This document shows, in pieces, positions 23,318 through 31,703 of a stretch of 40,271 bases of DNA; within the stretch, counting starts at the first letter, position 1; each line of letters opens with the position of its first letter. The position numbers and the translations under genes were made by a program. Origin of the DNA: an uncultured Alphaproteobacteria bacterium (GTDB taxonomy: Bacteria; Pseudomonadota; Alphaproteobacteria; RF32; CAG-239); contig CALXTW010000015.1 in NCBI GenBank assembly GCA_944391515.1, positions 1 through 40,271 on the forward strand, read 5' to 3'. The notes below the pieces were generated by a model. It saw only the letters and a program-made list of their open reading frames with translations, was not told the origin of the DNA and ran no database searches.

Positions 23318-24151
23318 CTACATTCTGTCTCGAGCTGATACATAAGTTCCCAAGACATGCACATAATCTGAAAAGAACTTCAATTCTTCAAATGCATTTT
23401 GATATGCTTTTGTGTCTGGATGCGCCTCAATTTCGGCATAAAATTGTGCCGATACAAACTTACCATCCAACAAATAGCTCTCTAACTTAGTCATATTAAT
23501 TCCGTTAGTCGCAAATCCACCCAAAGCCTTATAAAGGGCTGCCGGAATATTTTTTAACTTAAAAATAAACGAGGTAATAAACTTTCCGCCGTCATTTTCG
23601 GGAATAGTTTCCTCTCGAGACATAATCAAAAAGCGGGTTGTATTGTTAGAAGCATTTTCAATATTTGAGGCCAAAATTTGCAAACCATAAATTTCAGCCG
23701 CCAATTTTGAAGCAATTGCCGCCTTTGTTTTATCTTGCCAAGCCACAACATCTTCACAAGATTTTGCGGTATCAATGCGCGCCAAGGGTTTAATATTACG
23801 ATTTTTCAAAAACTCAGAACATTGAGCCAAAGCTTGCGGATGAGAAGAGGCCGCTTGTATATCCTCAAGTTTTGCGCCCTTCAGTCCCAAAAGTTGGTGT
23901 TCAATGCGCAAAAAATGTTCACCCACAATATGCAAACCAGTTTTGGGCAACAAAAAATGCACATCAGACACCCTACCCGCATTAGAATTTTCAACCGGAA
24001 CCATGGCAATATCAATTTCGCCATTTGCCACTTTATCCATTGCCTCTTCAAAAGTCTCACAAGGCACATATTCTTGGTTTGGAAACACTTGCATTGAAGC
24101 AATATGGGAATAAGCACCAGCCACCCCCTGATAAGCAATTTTCATCTTCAT
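23318..24151 (-). CDS. pheA: Prephenate dehydratase
   Basis: This 277-aa cytoplasmic enzyme converts prephenate to phenylpyruvate in phenylalanine synthesis. The catalytic domain (about residues 1-180) starts KIAYQGVAGAYSHIA and ends with the NTTRFLIM motif, whose Thr is catalytic. The C-terminal ACT domain (about 193-270) has PAALYKALGGFATNGINMTKLES, the phenylalanine-sensing region, and the alphaproteobacterial LESYLLDG form. No chorismate mutase domain is fused. GGAG stands five bases before ATG. It is monocistronic and divergent from queA. Confidence 0.95.
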   Translation of the reverse strand: MKMKIAYQGVAGAYSHIASMQVFPNQEYVPCETFEEAMDKVANGEIDIAMVPVENSNAGRVSDVHFLLPKTGLHIVGEHFLRIEHQLLGLKGAKLEDIQAASSHPQALAQCSEFLKNRNIKPLARIDTAKSCEDVVAWQDKTKAAIASKLAAEIYGLQILASNIENASNNTTRFLIMSREETIPENDGGKFITSFIFKLKNIPAALYKALGGFATNGINMTKLESYLLDGKFVSAQFYAEIEAHPDTKAYQNAFEELKFFSDYVHVLGTYVSARDRM

Positions 24152-24268
24152 AATTTCTCCGCAAAATTTGAGGCGAATGCCTTTAGTTTTTTTTGAAATA
24201 TTATTTGCAATTGGGCACTTTATAAACTATAACAACAAAAAAATAAAGCATAAATTGGGAAAAAGAAA

Positions 24269-25363
24269 ATGAAAGTAGATATTTTTGATTTTGACTTAGA
24301 CCGGAGTTTAATTGCCAATCAACCATCTGAACCGCGAGATGCGTGCAAACTATTGGACTTAAGCGAGGAAGATAAAATTAAAGACCGCATATTCACGGAA
24401 CTTCCCGATTTACTAGAAGAAGGCGACGTTTTGGTATTTAACGACACTAAGGTTATTCCGGCACGCCTTTACGCTAAGCGAGGTCAGGCTGAAGTTGAAG
24501 TCACTCTCTATCACCCGATTGATGGGATTCGCTGGATGTCATTCATCAAAAATGCCAAACGTTTACACGCAGGAGATGTCATCACATTTTATACCGAAGA
24601 AATTTCGGCTGAAGATTCCCAATTTAGTGCTCAGGTCATCAGCAAACAAGGCGAAGAAGGCGTTGAAATTTCATTCAACTGCGCCCCACAAGATTTAGCC
24701 CATTTTCTGGAACAATACGGCTCGATGCCCTTACCACCTTACATTAAACGCGACAAACCCGATGCCGCAAACAAAGAAAACTTATGGAACCGCTATTCCG
24801 ATAAAGAGAATTACCAAACCATTTATGCCAAATATGAAGGCGCCGTAGCAGCTCCAACCGCAGGCTTGCACTTTACTGACCGCGTTTTTAAAGCCTTAGA
24901 AGAAAAAGGCATCAAAAAAGTATTTTTGACTTTGCACGTTGGCGCCGGTACATTTCTTCCGGTTAAGGTTGAAGACACCAAAGACCATAAAATGCACGCC
25001 GAATACGGCATTATCCACCAAGACGTCTGCGATGCCATCAACGCCGCCAAACGTCAAGGTAAAAAGATTGTAGCCGTTGGCACAACATCGCTCCGCTTGC
25101 TTGAAACCGCCGCTGATGACAAAGGCATTCTGCACCCCTTCACCGGTGAAACGGATATATTTATTACCCCGGGCTATAAGTTTAAGATAATTGATGACAT
25201 CATCACCAACTTCCACTTACCCAAATCGACCCTGTTTATGTTGATTTGCGCCATTGCCGGAACCGAAAGGATGAAAGCCGCCTATCAACACGCCATGCAA
25301 AATGGTTATCGGTTTTATTCATACGGCGACAGTTGTTTTATCAAATGCGTAAATAAAATTTAA
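24269..25363 (+). CDS. queA: S-adenosylmethionine:tRNA ribosyltransferase-isomerase
   Basis: This 364-aa enzyme transfers and isomerises the ribosyl part of SAM onto preQ1 in tRNA, giving epoxyqueuosine. The start MKVDIFDFDLDRSLIANQPSEPRD, split here as MKVDIFDFDL and IANQPSEPRDACKLL, and the GDVLVFNDTKVIPARL and GAVAAPTAGLHF motifs are diagnostic. TTFHLPKST appears as ITNFHLPKSTLFMLI near the end. Length is normal. The SD is weak. In many alphaproteobacteria queA precedes tgt; here a GGDEF-like gene follows instead. Confidence 0.96.
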   Translation: MKVDIFDFDLDRSLIANQPSEPRDACKLLDLSEEDKIKDRIFTELPDLLEEGDVLVFNDTKVIPARLYAKRGQAEVEVTLYHPIDGIRWMSFIKNAKRLHAGDVITFYTEEISAEDSQFSAQVISKQGEEGVEISFNCAPQDLAHFLEQYGSMPLPPYIKRDKPDAANKENLWNRYSDKENYQTIYAKYEGAVAAPTAGLHFTDRVFKALEEKGIKKVFLTLHVGAGTFLPVKVEDTKDHKMHAEYGIIHQDVCDAINAAKRQGKKIVAVGTTSLRLLETAADDKGILHPFTGETDIFITPGYKFKIIDDIITNFHLPKSTLFMLICAIAGTERMKAAYQHAMQNGYRFYSYGDSCFIKCVNKI

Positions 25364-25408
25364 ACCCTTATCTTTTACAATAATCCCAATTATTGGAAAG
25401 GATAAGCC

Positions 25409-26581
25409 GTGCGTAAATTCATACATAATCTCCAACAAATTCTGCCCCAAGTACATAATTCGCACTTTCCGGCACTCATTTTTGGGCTAGCCTTATTGGG
25501 CTTTTATTTTTACGGCGATATTTCACTTTCCGCCATGAATAGTTTTCATGCTATGTTTTTTATTCTTAATATCGTCAGCACCGGAATATTGATTTATTTT
25601 AACCAGCGCAAGCCCATTTTTTACCTCTTAAATATTTCGCTGGCTTATATTCTCATCAATAGTTTTAAGAATTTATATAGTCTGGATTATTTAAGCTCAC
25701 CAGCTTATATCAATTTATGCTTTTTTATGCCGATAAATTTATGCTTTTGCTATTTTTGCCCTGACAAAAAACTTCTCACCTGCCATAGCGTTTATTGGCT
25801 GTTGGTATTATTTGCGGAATACACGATTGGCGAAAAGCTAACGCACTTATCCATCTCTTTGGCTCTCAGCCTCCCAACCGATACCATCAATCTCACCTCA
25901 TCCAGCATATTGCTGTTTAGCTTATGCACTATTGCTTGCTTTATCCGAATGATATACAGCGGTTCAATTATGGATAGCTCTCTATTTTATGCCGGACTAA
26001 ATATTTTTGCCGGATTCTATTATTCCTCAAGCCCGACCGCACTAACCATTTTCTTTTCTGCAGCTGCCCTAACCATTCTTCACTGTATAAGCAAAGACAT
26101 TTATTATCACACCTACACCGACGCCCAAACCGGATTATCCAGCCGCAATGCCTACCTTAAACAATCCGAAAAATTTCCTCTCAAATACAGTTTAGGCATT
26201 GTTTGTATCGACAATTACAAACACTTAAAGCAAGTCTTCGGCCGCCGAGGTATTTATGCCCTCACCCGTATGATAATCATGCGCCTGCAAGAGATTGAAA
26301 CTGAAGCTCTTATCTATCGTTATTCCGAAGATGAGTTTGTACTGATTTTTAAGAACTGCGACAAAAAAGAAAGCTACGAACGCCTTGAAAAAATCAGACG
26401 AGGCATTGCCTCTGCCGAATTTATGTTAGGCAACCGCAAAAAGGGATTAAAACTGACTGTTTCTTGCTGCATATCCGAAAAGAAACGCAGTGACGACAAT
26501 TCTTTGGAAGTGTTAAAACGTACGCAAAAGGCCCTCCAAAAAGCCTACCAATTTACGCAGAACGTAACATCCAAGGCTTAA
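25409..26581 (+). CDS. Membrane protein with a degenerate GGDEF domain
   Basis: The 390-aa product starts at GTG, with AAAGGA about six bases upstream. Residues 20-225 hold about seven or eight hydrophobic helices. The C-terminal domain resembles a diguanylate cyclase: DAQTGLSSRNAY (238-249) is the usual D-x-LTGL-x-NR segment and SEDEF (306-310) sits where GGDEF/GGEEF belongs. Both glycines are lost and the RxxD inhibitory site is missing, so synthesis of cyclic di-GMP is unlikely; it may sense or bind nucleotide. Its 3' end overlaps the convergent lgt by 29 bases. The family call is good, the activity uncertain. Confidence 0.8.
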   Translation: MRKFIHNLQQILPQVHNSHFPALIFGLALLGFYFYGDISLSAMNSFHAMFFILNIVSTGILIYFNQRKPIFYLLNISLAYILINSFKNLYSLDYLSSPAYINLCFFMPINLCFCYFCPDKKLLTCHSVYWLLVLFAEYTIGEKLTHLSISLALSLPTDTINLTSSSILLFSLCTIACFIRMIYSGSIMDSSLFYAGLNIFAGFYYSSSPTALTIFFSAAALTILHCISKDIYYHTYTDAQTGLSSRNAYLKQSEKFPLKYSLGIVCIDNYKHLKQVFGRRGIYALTRMIIMRLQEIETEALIYRYSEDEFVLIFKNCDKKESYERLEKIRRGIASAEFMLGNRKKGLKLTVSCCISEKKRSDDNSLEVLKRTQKALQKAYQFTQNVTSKA

Positions 26582-27362
26582 ACACCTTCACCCACAAAAC
26601 CCACAAACCGGCAATCAACAACGGACAAGAAAGCATTTGTCCCATTGTAACCCCGCCAAAGAAGAAACCGAGTTGCGCATCGGGCTGGCGAAACTGCTCC
26701 ATTGACATCCGAAATGAGGCATAAAGAATAGCAAACAACGCCGAGGTAACGCCAACTTTTTCGCGCACAGCTTTATAGCGCCACAAAAAATTCAAGACCA
26801 AGAACATCAACACACCTTCAGTGAGAGCTTCATAAATTTGCGAAGGATGTCTGGGAATATATCCTCCACTTGGAAACTTCACCGCCCAAGCCACATCGGT
26901 CGGTCTTCCCCATAATTCATCATTAACAAAGTTGGCCAAACGCCCTAAAAAGATGCCGATTGGCGCATAAAGCACCACCAAATCTGTCAAGCCTAAGAAC
27001 GGATAATGAATTTTGCGGGCGAAATACCATATAGCCAGAATAACCCCGATAATACCGCCATGAAACGACATGCCTCCATGCCAAATCGCAAAAATTTGCA
27101 ACGGATTATGCCAATAAACATCTTGTCCATAAAACAAGACATATCCCAAACGTCCACCTAAAATAATCCCCAAAGTCACATAAAAGATGAGGTCTTCAAT
27201 ATTGGCCTCACTTAAAGCCAAATTATTTTTTTTCACATTACGTTTGAGCATCACCCATCCCAAAATAATTCCCAGCAAATAAGCCATAGAATACCAACGA
27301 ACAGCCACAGGTCCCAGCGTAAACATAATAGGTGAAATATCAGGAAAATCAAATCCGTTCAT
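26553..27362 (-). CDS. lgt: Phosphatidylglycerol:prolipoprotein diacylglyceryl transferase
   Basis: Lgt adds diacylglycerol to the lipobox cysteine of prolipoproteins, needed here for Pal and the large lipoproteins. From ATG 27362 (GAGG about 9 bases upstream) it is 269 aa with about seven membrane helices. HGGMSFHGG (His101) and the Lgt signature GRLANFVNDELWGRPTD (Arg141) are intact. The upstream in-frame codons to 27380 are not needed. The 3' end runs 29 bases into the end of the GGDEF-like gene on the other strand. Confidence 0.96.
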   Translation of the reverse strand: MNGFDFPDISPIMFTLGPVAVRWYSMAYLLGIILGWVMLKRNVKKNNLALSEANIEDLIFYVTLGIILGGRLGYVLFYGQDVYWHNPLQIFAIWHGGMSFHGGIIGVILAIWYFARKIHYPFLGLTDLVVLYAPIGIFLGRLANFVNDELWGRPTDVAWAVKFPSGGYIPRHPSQIYEALTEGVLMFLVLNFLWRYKAVREKVGVTSALFAILYASFRMSMEQFRQPDAQLGFFFGGVTMGQMLSCPLLIAGLWVLWVKVFKPWMLRSA

Positions 27363-27611
27363 CAAAAAAATCCTCATCAAAAACTAATTTGTAAACATTA
27401 TATTAACGCAAAAAAATATATCCACACCTAAAACCGAACAAAAAAATTATAAAAAATTAAGACATTGTTTTTGCATAACAAAAAATTAAAAATAAAAATT
27501 TCCCCTGTGAATTAAGTGGAAAACTTATTGAAAGAGTTGCACTTCACGACTCGCTAATGCAATCTAGTTCTAAACACGCCCGTAGTCGTTTTTTGATACT
27601 TGGAGATACTT

Positions 27612-28109
27612 ATGAATCTGGCAAAGAATTATGCCCTGAATTATAACCCGATTGACACTGTCGAGAACCTGTTCAGTGCTCAATCTTACGAACTTGACCG
27701 CCGTGGTTCCAACGAGGTTGTGGTTGAGGTTCAAGGCAAATGGAACAATATGCTTTTGTTTTTTGCCTGGGAAGAAAATATGCATTGCTTGCACCTTTCT
27801 TGCCTGATGGACATCAAAAGCCAGATAGAAGACCGCAGCAAAATTTTTGAACTTTTAGCTCTTGCCAATGAAGAACTTTGGGTTGGTCATTTTTCTTATT
27901 GGACCGAACAAAATATGCCGGTCTTCAAACACGCCGTCATTATTAACGACCAAGAAAGCAATATCGAGAGTAAAATTTCCCAAATTATTGACATTGCCAT
28001 CAAAGAATGTGAGCGGATGTACCCAATATTCAACGTGGTTTTAACCAAAGGTATGCCGCCTCGTCAAGCCATGTATCCAATGATGATGGAAACCATCGGC
28101 CAAGCCTAA
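27612..28109 (+). CDS. YbjN-domain protein
   Basis: From ATG 27612, with GGAG about six bases upstream, the protein is 165 aa. It is soluble, and the segment from YNPIDTVENLFSAQSYELDR through EVQGKWNNMLLFFAWEEN and LLALANEELWVGHF matches the YbjN (bacterial sensory transduction regulator) family as I remember it in alphaproteobacteria. Members fold like type III secretion chaperones; the role is unclear and may relate to stress or motility. It lies alone, with mltG convergent 14 bases away and no visible terminator in between. Confidence 0.8.
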   Translation: MNLAKNYALNYNPIDTVENLFSAQSYELDRRGSNEVVVEVQGKWNNMLLFFAWEENMHCLHLSCLMDIKSQIEDRSKIFELLALANEELWVGHFSYWTEQNMPVFKHAVIINDQESNIESKISQIIDIAIKECERMYPIFNVVLTKGMPPRQAMYPMMMETIGQA

Positions 28110-28123
28110 CATTCCCTTTTAGT

Positions 28124-29077
28124 TTACTTTTTTTTCCATTTGCGAACATTACGATTATGCTCGTTCAAGCTCTTGGCAAAATTATGTCCGCCTTCGCCAT
28201 CCGCCACAAAATATAAATAATCGGTTTTGGCTGGATGTGCCGCAGCCTCCATGGCCTCTACCCCCGGATTACAAATCGGATGAGGCGGCAGCCCATAATT
28301 GCGATAAGTATTATATGGACTATCAACATTTAAGTCATTTTTGCGCAACGGACGTTTTAACTCGAACTCGCCTTCGGTCAGGGCATAAATCACGCTGGGA
28401 TCCGTCTGCAACCGCATTTTTTTATACAAGCGATTTACAAATACCGACGCCACGACGGCACGTTCTTCCGGCACGGCGGTCTCTTTTTCAATAATTGAGG
28501 CCATCGTCATCATGTCATTAATATTCTTATAAGGCAGTCCCTCTTCTCGATTATCCCAAACAACTTGTTTGATTTTATCCATGGCGGTTTTGGCCTGCAA
28601 AATAATGCTATCACGCGGAGCATCAAGCTCAAAACTATAAGTCTCAGGCAAGAGTTCACCTTCTTTAACATCTAAACTAACCTCACCGCTCAACCCCGGA
28701 TAATTAGAAATCAGATACATAATCTGCCCTACAGTCAGCCCCTCAGGAATAGTAATTTTACGATAATAAACTTCACCTCTGGCAATTTTTTCCATTACTT
28801 GCAGAACAGAAACTTTGGGCATAAATTGATATTCGCCGGCTTTCAAATTTTTATCGGCGCTATTTAATCTTGTAACCAAGCGAAACAGTAATTCGGAAGC
28901 AATAACACCTGATTTTTTGAGTTCTTGTGCGACGATTTTTGTATTTGCACCCTTAGGGATCACGACATTCACCACTTCTTGTAATGGTCCTTCTGCCACA
29001 ATCAGATTTTTTACCTGCCACCACATCACTGATGCCAGAACAATCAAAATTGGAAAAATATATTTAAGAGAACGCAT
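28124..29077 (-). CDS. mltG: Endolytic murein transglycosylase MltG
   Basis: MltG cuts nascent glycan strands and limits their length. From ATG 29077 it is 317 aa: a single membrane anchor (about residues 5-22), a LysM-like region, and the YceG domain with IIEKET (195-200, holding the catalytic Glu), ERAVVASVFVNRL and LQTDPSVIYAL. The ATG has no strong SD, and a GTG at 29095 is possible. fabF-mltG is a familiar alphaproteobacterial order. However, a strong minus-strand terminator lies in the 72 bases between them, so mltG depends on read-through or its own promoter. Confidence 0.93.
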   Translation of the reverse strand: MRSLKYIFPILIVLASVMWWQVKNLIVAEGPLQEVVNVVIPKGANTKIVAQELKKSGVIASELLFRLVTRLNSADKNLKAGEYQFMPKVSVLQVMEKIARGEVYYRKITIPEGLTVGQIMYLISNYPGLSGEVSLDVKEGELLPETYSFELDAPRDSIILQAKTAMDKIKQVVWDNREEGLPYKNINDMMTMASIIEKETAVPEERAVVASVFVNRLYKKMRLQTDPSVIYALTEGEFELKRPLRKNDLNVDSPYNTYRNYGLPPHPICNPGVEAMEAAAHPAKTDYLYFVADGEGGHNFAKSLNEHNRNVRKWKKK

Positions 29078-29101
29078 AATACTCAACCACAACACATTAC
29101 T

Positions 29102-29150
29102 AAAAAAGGCAGAACAAATAAGAATTTCTTCTATTCATTCTGCCTTTTTT
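29102..29150 (-). terminator. Terminator between fabF and mltG
   Basis: AAAAAAGGCAGAA and TTCTGCCTTTTTT form a long stem with an inner AGAAATTCTT hairpin (minus-strand reading); the T run ends about 25 bases before the mltG ATG. Confidence 0.75.
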
Positions 29151-29167
29151 ACATTTACATCAAGAAC

Positions 29168-30436
29168 CTAATCTGCATATTTTTTGAAAACAATTGAAGA
29201 GTTTGTACCGCCGAACCCAAACGAGTTAGACATAGCGGCCTTAATCTCACGTTTTTTCGGTTTCAAAGGAACCAAATCCATGTCGCTGATAGCGTCTTCA
29301 ACATTTTCCAAATTAAGTGTCGGCGGGCAAGTTTGGTCTTGAATAGCCATAATGGTCAATACAGCTTCAACCGCACCTGCAGCACCCAATAAGTGACCGA
29401 TAGCAGATTTTGTAGAAGACATAGAAACTTTAGTAGCATATTCACCAAAAGCTCTCTTAACGGCTTCAGCCTCGCCAACGTCGCCTGCAGGTGTTGAAGT
29501 TCCGTGAGCATTAATGTAGTTGATATCTTTCAATTCAACACCATGCTCTTTAGCATGCTCAATAGCCATTTTCATTGCACGATAAGCACCATCACCGGAA
29601 GGAGCCGTAATATGATAAGCATCACCGCTCATACCATAACCAACAACTTCGGCATAGATTTTAGCACCACGCTTTTTAGCATGCTCCAACTCTTCCAACA
29701 CAACAGCACCGGAACCTTCACCCATAACGAAACCGCTACGATTCTTATCCCAAGGTCTTGATGCTTTTTCAGGAGTATCGTTAAAATCGGAAGTAATAGC
29801 TTTCATTCTGGCAAAACCGGCCATAGCCAAGCAGTTAACAGCAGATTCGGCACCACCTGCCACCATAACATCCGCATCACCTCTGGCAATAATATTAGCA
29901 GCATCACCAATAGCATGAGTACCGGTAGAACAAGCTGTGACACAAGCATGGTTTGGACCTTTGTAACCATATTTAATGGATAAGTTACCCGAAACCATAT
30001 TAATCAAGCAAGAAGGGATAAAGAAAGGCGAAATTTTCTTAATACCATGTTCATTAAAAGCGATGGAGTTTTCATAAATATTTTGCAAACCGCCGATTCC
30101 TGAACCCATCATAACGCCTGAACGGAATTGACCTTCATCATCTTGAGGTTTCCAACCGGAATCTTCAATAGCATCGCTACCAGCAGCCAAACCGTATAAA
30201 ATAAATTTATCAACTTTTTTCTGGTCTTTAGGAGCCATAACCGTATCGGGATTAAAGTCGTGTTCACCTTCACCGAAAGGAACCTGACCGGCAATAGAAA
30301 CCGGGATATCTTTCAAATCAACATCTTCAACTTTTCGAATACCTGACTTACCATCCAAAATACATTTCCAGTTATAATCGACACCGCGTCCGAAAGGAGA
30401 GACCATGCCAAGTCCGGTAACAACAACTCTTCTCAT
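29168..30436 (-). CDS. fabF: 3-oxoacyl-[acyl-carrier-protein] synthase II
   Basis: FabF elongates acyl-ACP by condensing it with malonyl-ACP in fatty acid synthesis. The 422-aa cytoplasmic protein has the full thiolase-fold catalytic triad: Cys169 in TACSTGTHAIGD, His311 in NAHGTSTPAGD and His348 in KSAIGHLLGAAG. The C-terminal SNSFGFGGTNSS loop is intact. GAGG stands about 8 bases before ATG. It follows acpP after an intervening terminator, which would let AcpP be made in excess. Confidence 0.97.
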   Translation of the reverse strand: MRRVVVTGLGMVSPFGRGVDYNWKCILDGKSGIRKVEDVDLKDIPVSIAGQVPFGEGEHDFNPDTVMAPKDQKKVDKFILYGLAAGSDAIEDSGWKPQDDEGQFRSGVMMGSGIGGLQNIYENSIAFNEHGIKKISPFFIPSCLINMVSGNLSIKYGYKGPNHACVTACSTGTHAIGDAANIIARGDADVMVAGGAESAVNCLAMAGFARMKAITSDFNDTPEKASRPWDKNRSGFVMGEGSGAVVLEELEHAKKRGAKIYAEVVGYGMSGDAYHITAPSGDGAYRAMKMAIEHAKEHGVELKDINYINAHGTSTPAGDVGEAEAVKRAFGEYATKVSMSSTKSAIGHLLGAAGAVEAVLTIMAIQDQTCPPTLNLENVEDAISDMDLVPLKPKKREIKAAMSNSFGFGGTNSSIVFKKYAD

Positions 30437-30498
30437 TCAATTACCTCATAATGTTATCACATACGCCCATAAGCAATGGGAACTTATCCGTTTTTATA

Positions 30499-30526
30499 TG
30501 AAAAAACTCGCTTAGTCAAGCGAGTT
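30499..30526 (-). terminator. Terminator or attenuator between acpP and fabF
   Basis: AACTCGCTT / AAGCGAGTT is a 9-bp stem followed by TTTTTC on the minus strand. It lies 27 bases after the acpP stop. Confidence 0.8.
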
Positions 30527-30552
30527 CATTCAATTCACAAAGACTTTACGAC

Positions 30553-30786
30553 TTAAGCGTTTTTAGACAAGTAGTCGATAGCGTCTTTAACTGTAAGAAT
30601 TTTTTCAGCAGCTTCATCAGGAATTTCGCAACCGAATTCTTCTTCGAAAGCCATAACCAGTTCAACAGTATCCAAGCTGTCAGCGCCCAGATCATCAATG
30701 AAACTAGCTGTATCTGTTACTTTTGATTCTTCAACGCCAAGATGCTCTGCAACGATTTTCTTAACGCGGTTAGCTACATCAGTCAT
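30553..30786 (-). CDS. acpP: Acyl carrier protein
   Basis: This 77-aa acidic protein carries growing acyl chains on a phosphopantetheine arm. The attachment site is Ser37 in [21 protein letters not shown], split here as [10 protein letters not shown] and [12 protein letters not shown]. Length and four-helix pattern are standard. GAGG stands eight bases before ATG. The gene comes first in acpP-fabF-mltG and has its own terminator, as expected for a protein needed in large amounts. Confidence 0.98.
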   Translation of the reverse strand: MTDVANRVKKIVAEHLGVEESKVTDTASFIDDLGADSLDTVELVMAFEEEFGCEIPDEAAEKILTVKDAIDYLSKNA

Positions 30787-31149
30787 ATGATAAACCTCAA
30801 AAAATTATTAAAACAAATTTTCGGGCTTTCGAACACTCCGGCCCGTGATTGAGTAGTTAGCACAATTTTATATAATTTGACAAGCATTATTTTAAAAAAC
30901 CACATTCAAAAACGTAAGATTTTACAAAAAAACGTTTATTTTCTAAGAACTTAGAGCGAAGAAACTAGTGGATAAAATCGCATTTTTATATGTATATTTG
31001 CAAAAATTCACATCAAAAGCATATATTCTTAATTGTAAAAAAAGTTCCGCACAATTAAGTTGACAAGCCAATTCTAATAATTGACAAGCCCCTAATCTCG
31101 TAATAATCTCATGACAACAGACAAAACATAATTATAAGGATATGTCAGA
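30787..31149. other. AT-rich divergent intergenic region with repeated TTGACAAGC
   Basis: This 363-base gap separates acpP from the plus-strand gene at 31150. It holds three same-strand copies of TTGACAAGC (30877, 31060, 31081), the last two exactly 21 bases apart. The rest is AT-rich. I see no gene. Confidence 0.45.
31081..31109 (+). promoter_or_regulatory. Promoter of the 31150 gene
   Basis: TTGACA (31081-31086) and TAATCT (31104-31109) are 17 bases apart, with the ATG about 35 bases after the expected start of transcription. Confidence 0.6.
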
Positions 31150-31554
31150 ATGAAAAAATTGTTCTATATTGTATTGGTAATTGTTGCGTTAATGGTCATC
31201 AGCCGCTTTGTTAAAGAAAACGGACGCATTGCTTCCACCACTCCGGCAGTTGAAACATCTGACCCTGTAACAGCCACTTTACCAGATCCTAATTGTATCT
31301 GTGATTCAGTTCCAGCATGCGACCCTGCTGACGAAAATTGCAACTCGGATGCAACCAAAAGCATCTGCAAATGCACCCAAGCCAATGGGGAAACCATTAC
31401 CATAGAACAAGACGTTGAAGAAGTTATTGAAACCAACCCTTCTGAAACTTCCGATGAAGATGAAACCTTTGTAGAAGAGAGTGTTGTTTCAGAGACAAAG
31501 ACGGCAGAAGAAGCTTCAACCCCAGCAGCTAAACCGGTTGAAGAAAACAAGTAA
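31150..31554 (+). CDS. Hypothetical single-pass membrane protein with acidic tail, 134 aa
   Basis: I do not recognise this protein. One N-terminal helix (residues 3-18, KLFYIVLVIVALMVIS) anchors it, or acts as a signal. The rest is exported, low-complexity and acidic, rich in Glu, Thr, Ser and Pro. Between residues 46 and 80 it has six cysteines in CxC and CxxxxxC spacings (CICDS, ACDP, NCNS, ICKC), which could form disulfides or bind metal. AAGGA lies upstream of ATG. It is a single-gene unit with a good promoter and terminator. Confidence 0.75.
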   Translation: MKKLFYIVLVIVALMVISRFVKENGRIASTTPAVETSDPVTATLPDPNCICDSVPACDPADENCNSDATKSICKCTQANGETITIEQDVEEVIETNPSETSDEDETFVEESVVSETKTAEEASTPAAKPVEENK

Positions 31555-31576
31555 CAATAAGAAAAAAAATGTTATT

Positions 31577-31606
31577 AAAAGCTGCTCCTTTGGGCAGCTT
31601 TTTTAT
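31577..31606 (+). terminator. Terminator of the 31150 gene
   Basis: AAAAGCTGC and GCAGCTTTT form a 9-bp stem followed by TTTATTG. Confidence 0.8.
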
Positions 31607-31635
31607 TGTTTTATAAAAAAAACACCTTATATATA
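31607..31635 (+). promoter_or_regulatory. Candidate promoter of ldh
   Basis: TTGTTT (31607-31612) and TATATA (31630-31635) are 17 bases apart. The leader then holds a small hairpin GCCGG-CGAACTA-CCGGC just before the SD. Confidence 0.4.
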
Positions 31636-31703
31636 GAAAAGAAAGTAAAAGAACATAATATTAACGACTATTGCCGGCGAACTACCGGCCAAAGGAGAAA
31701 AAG

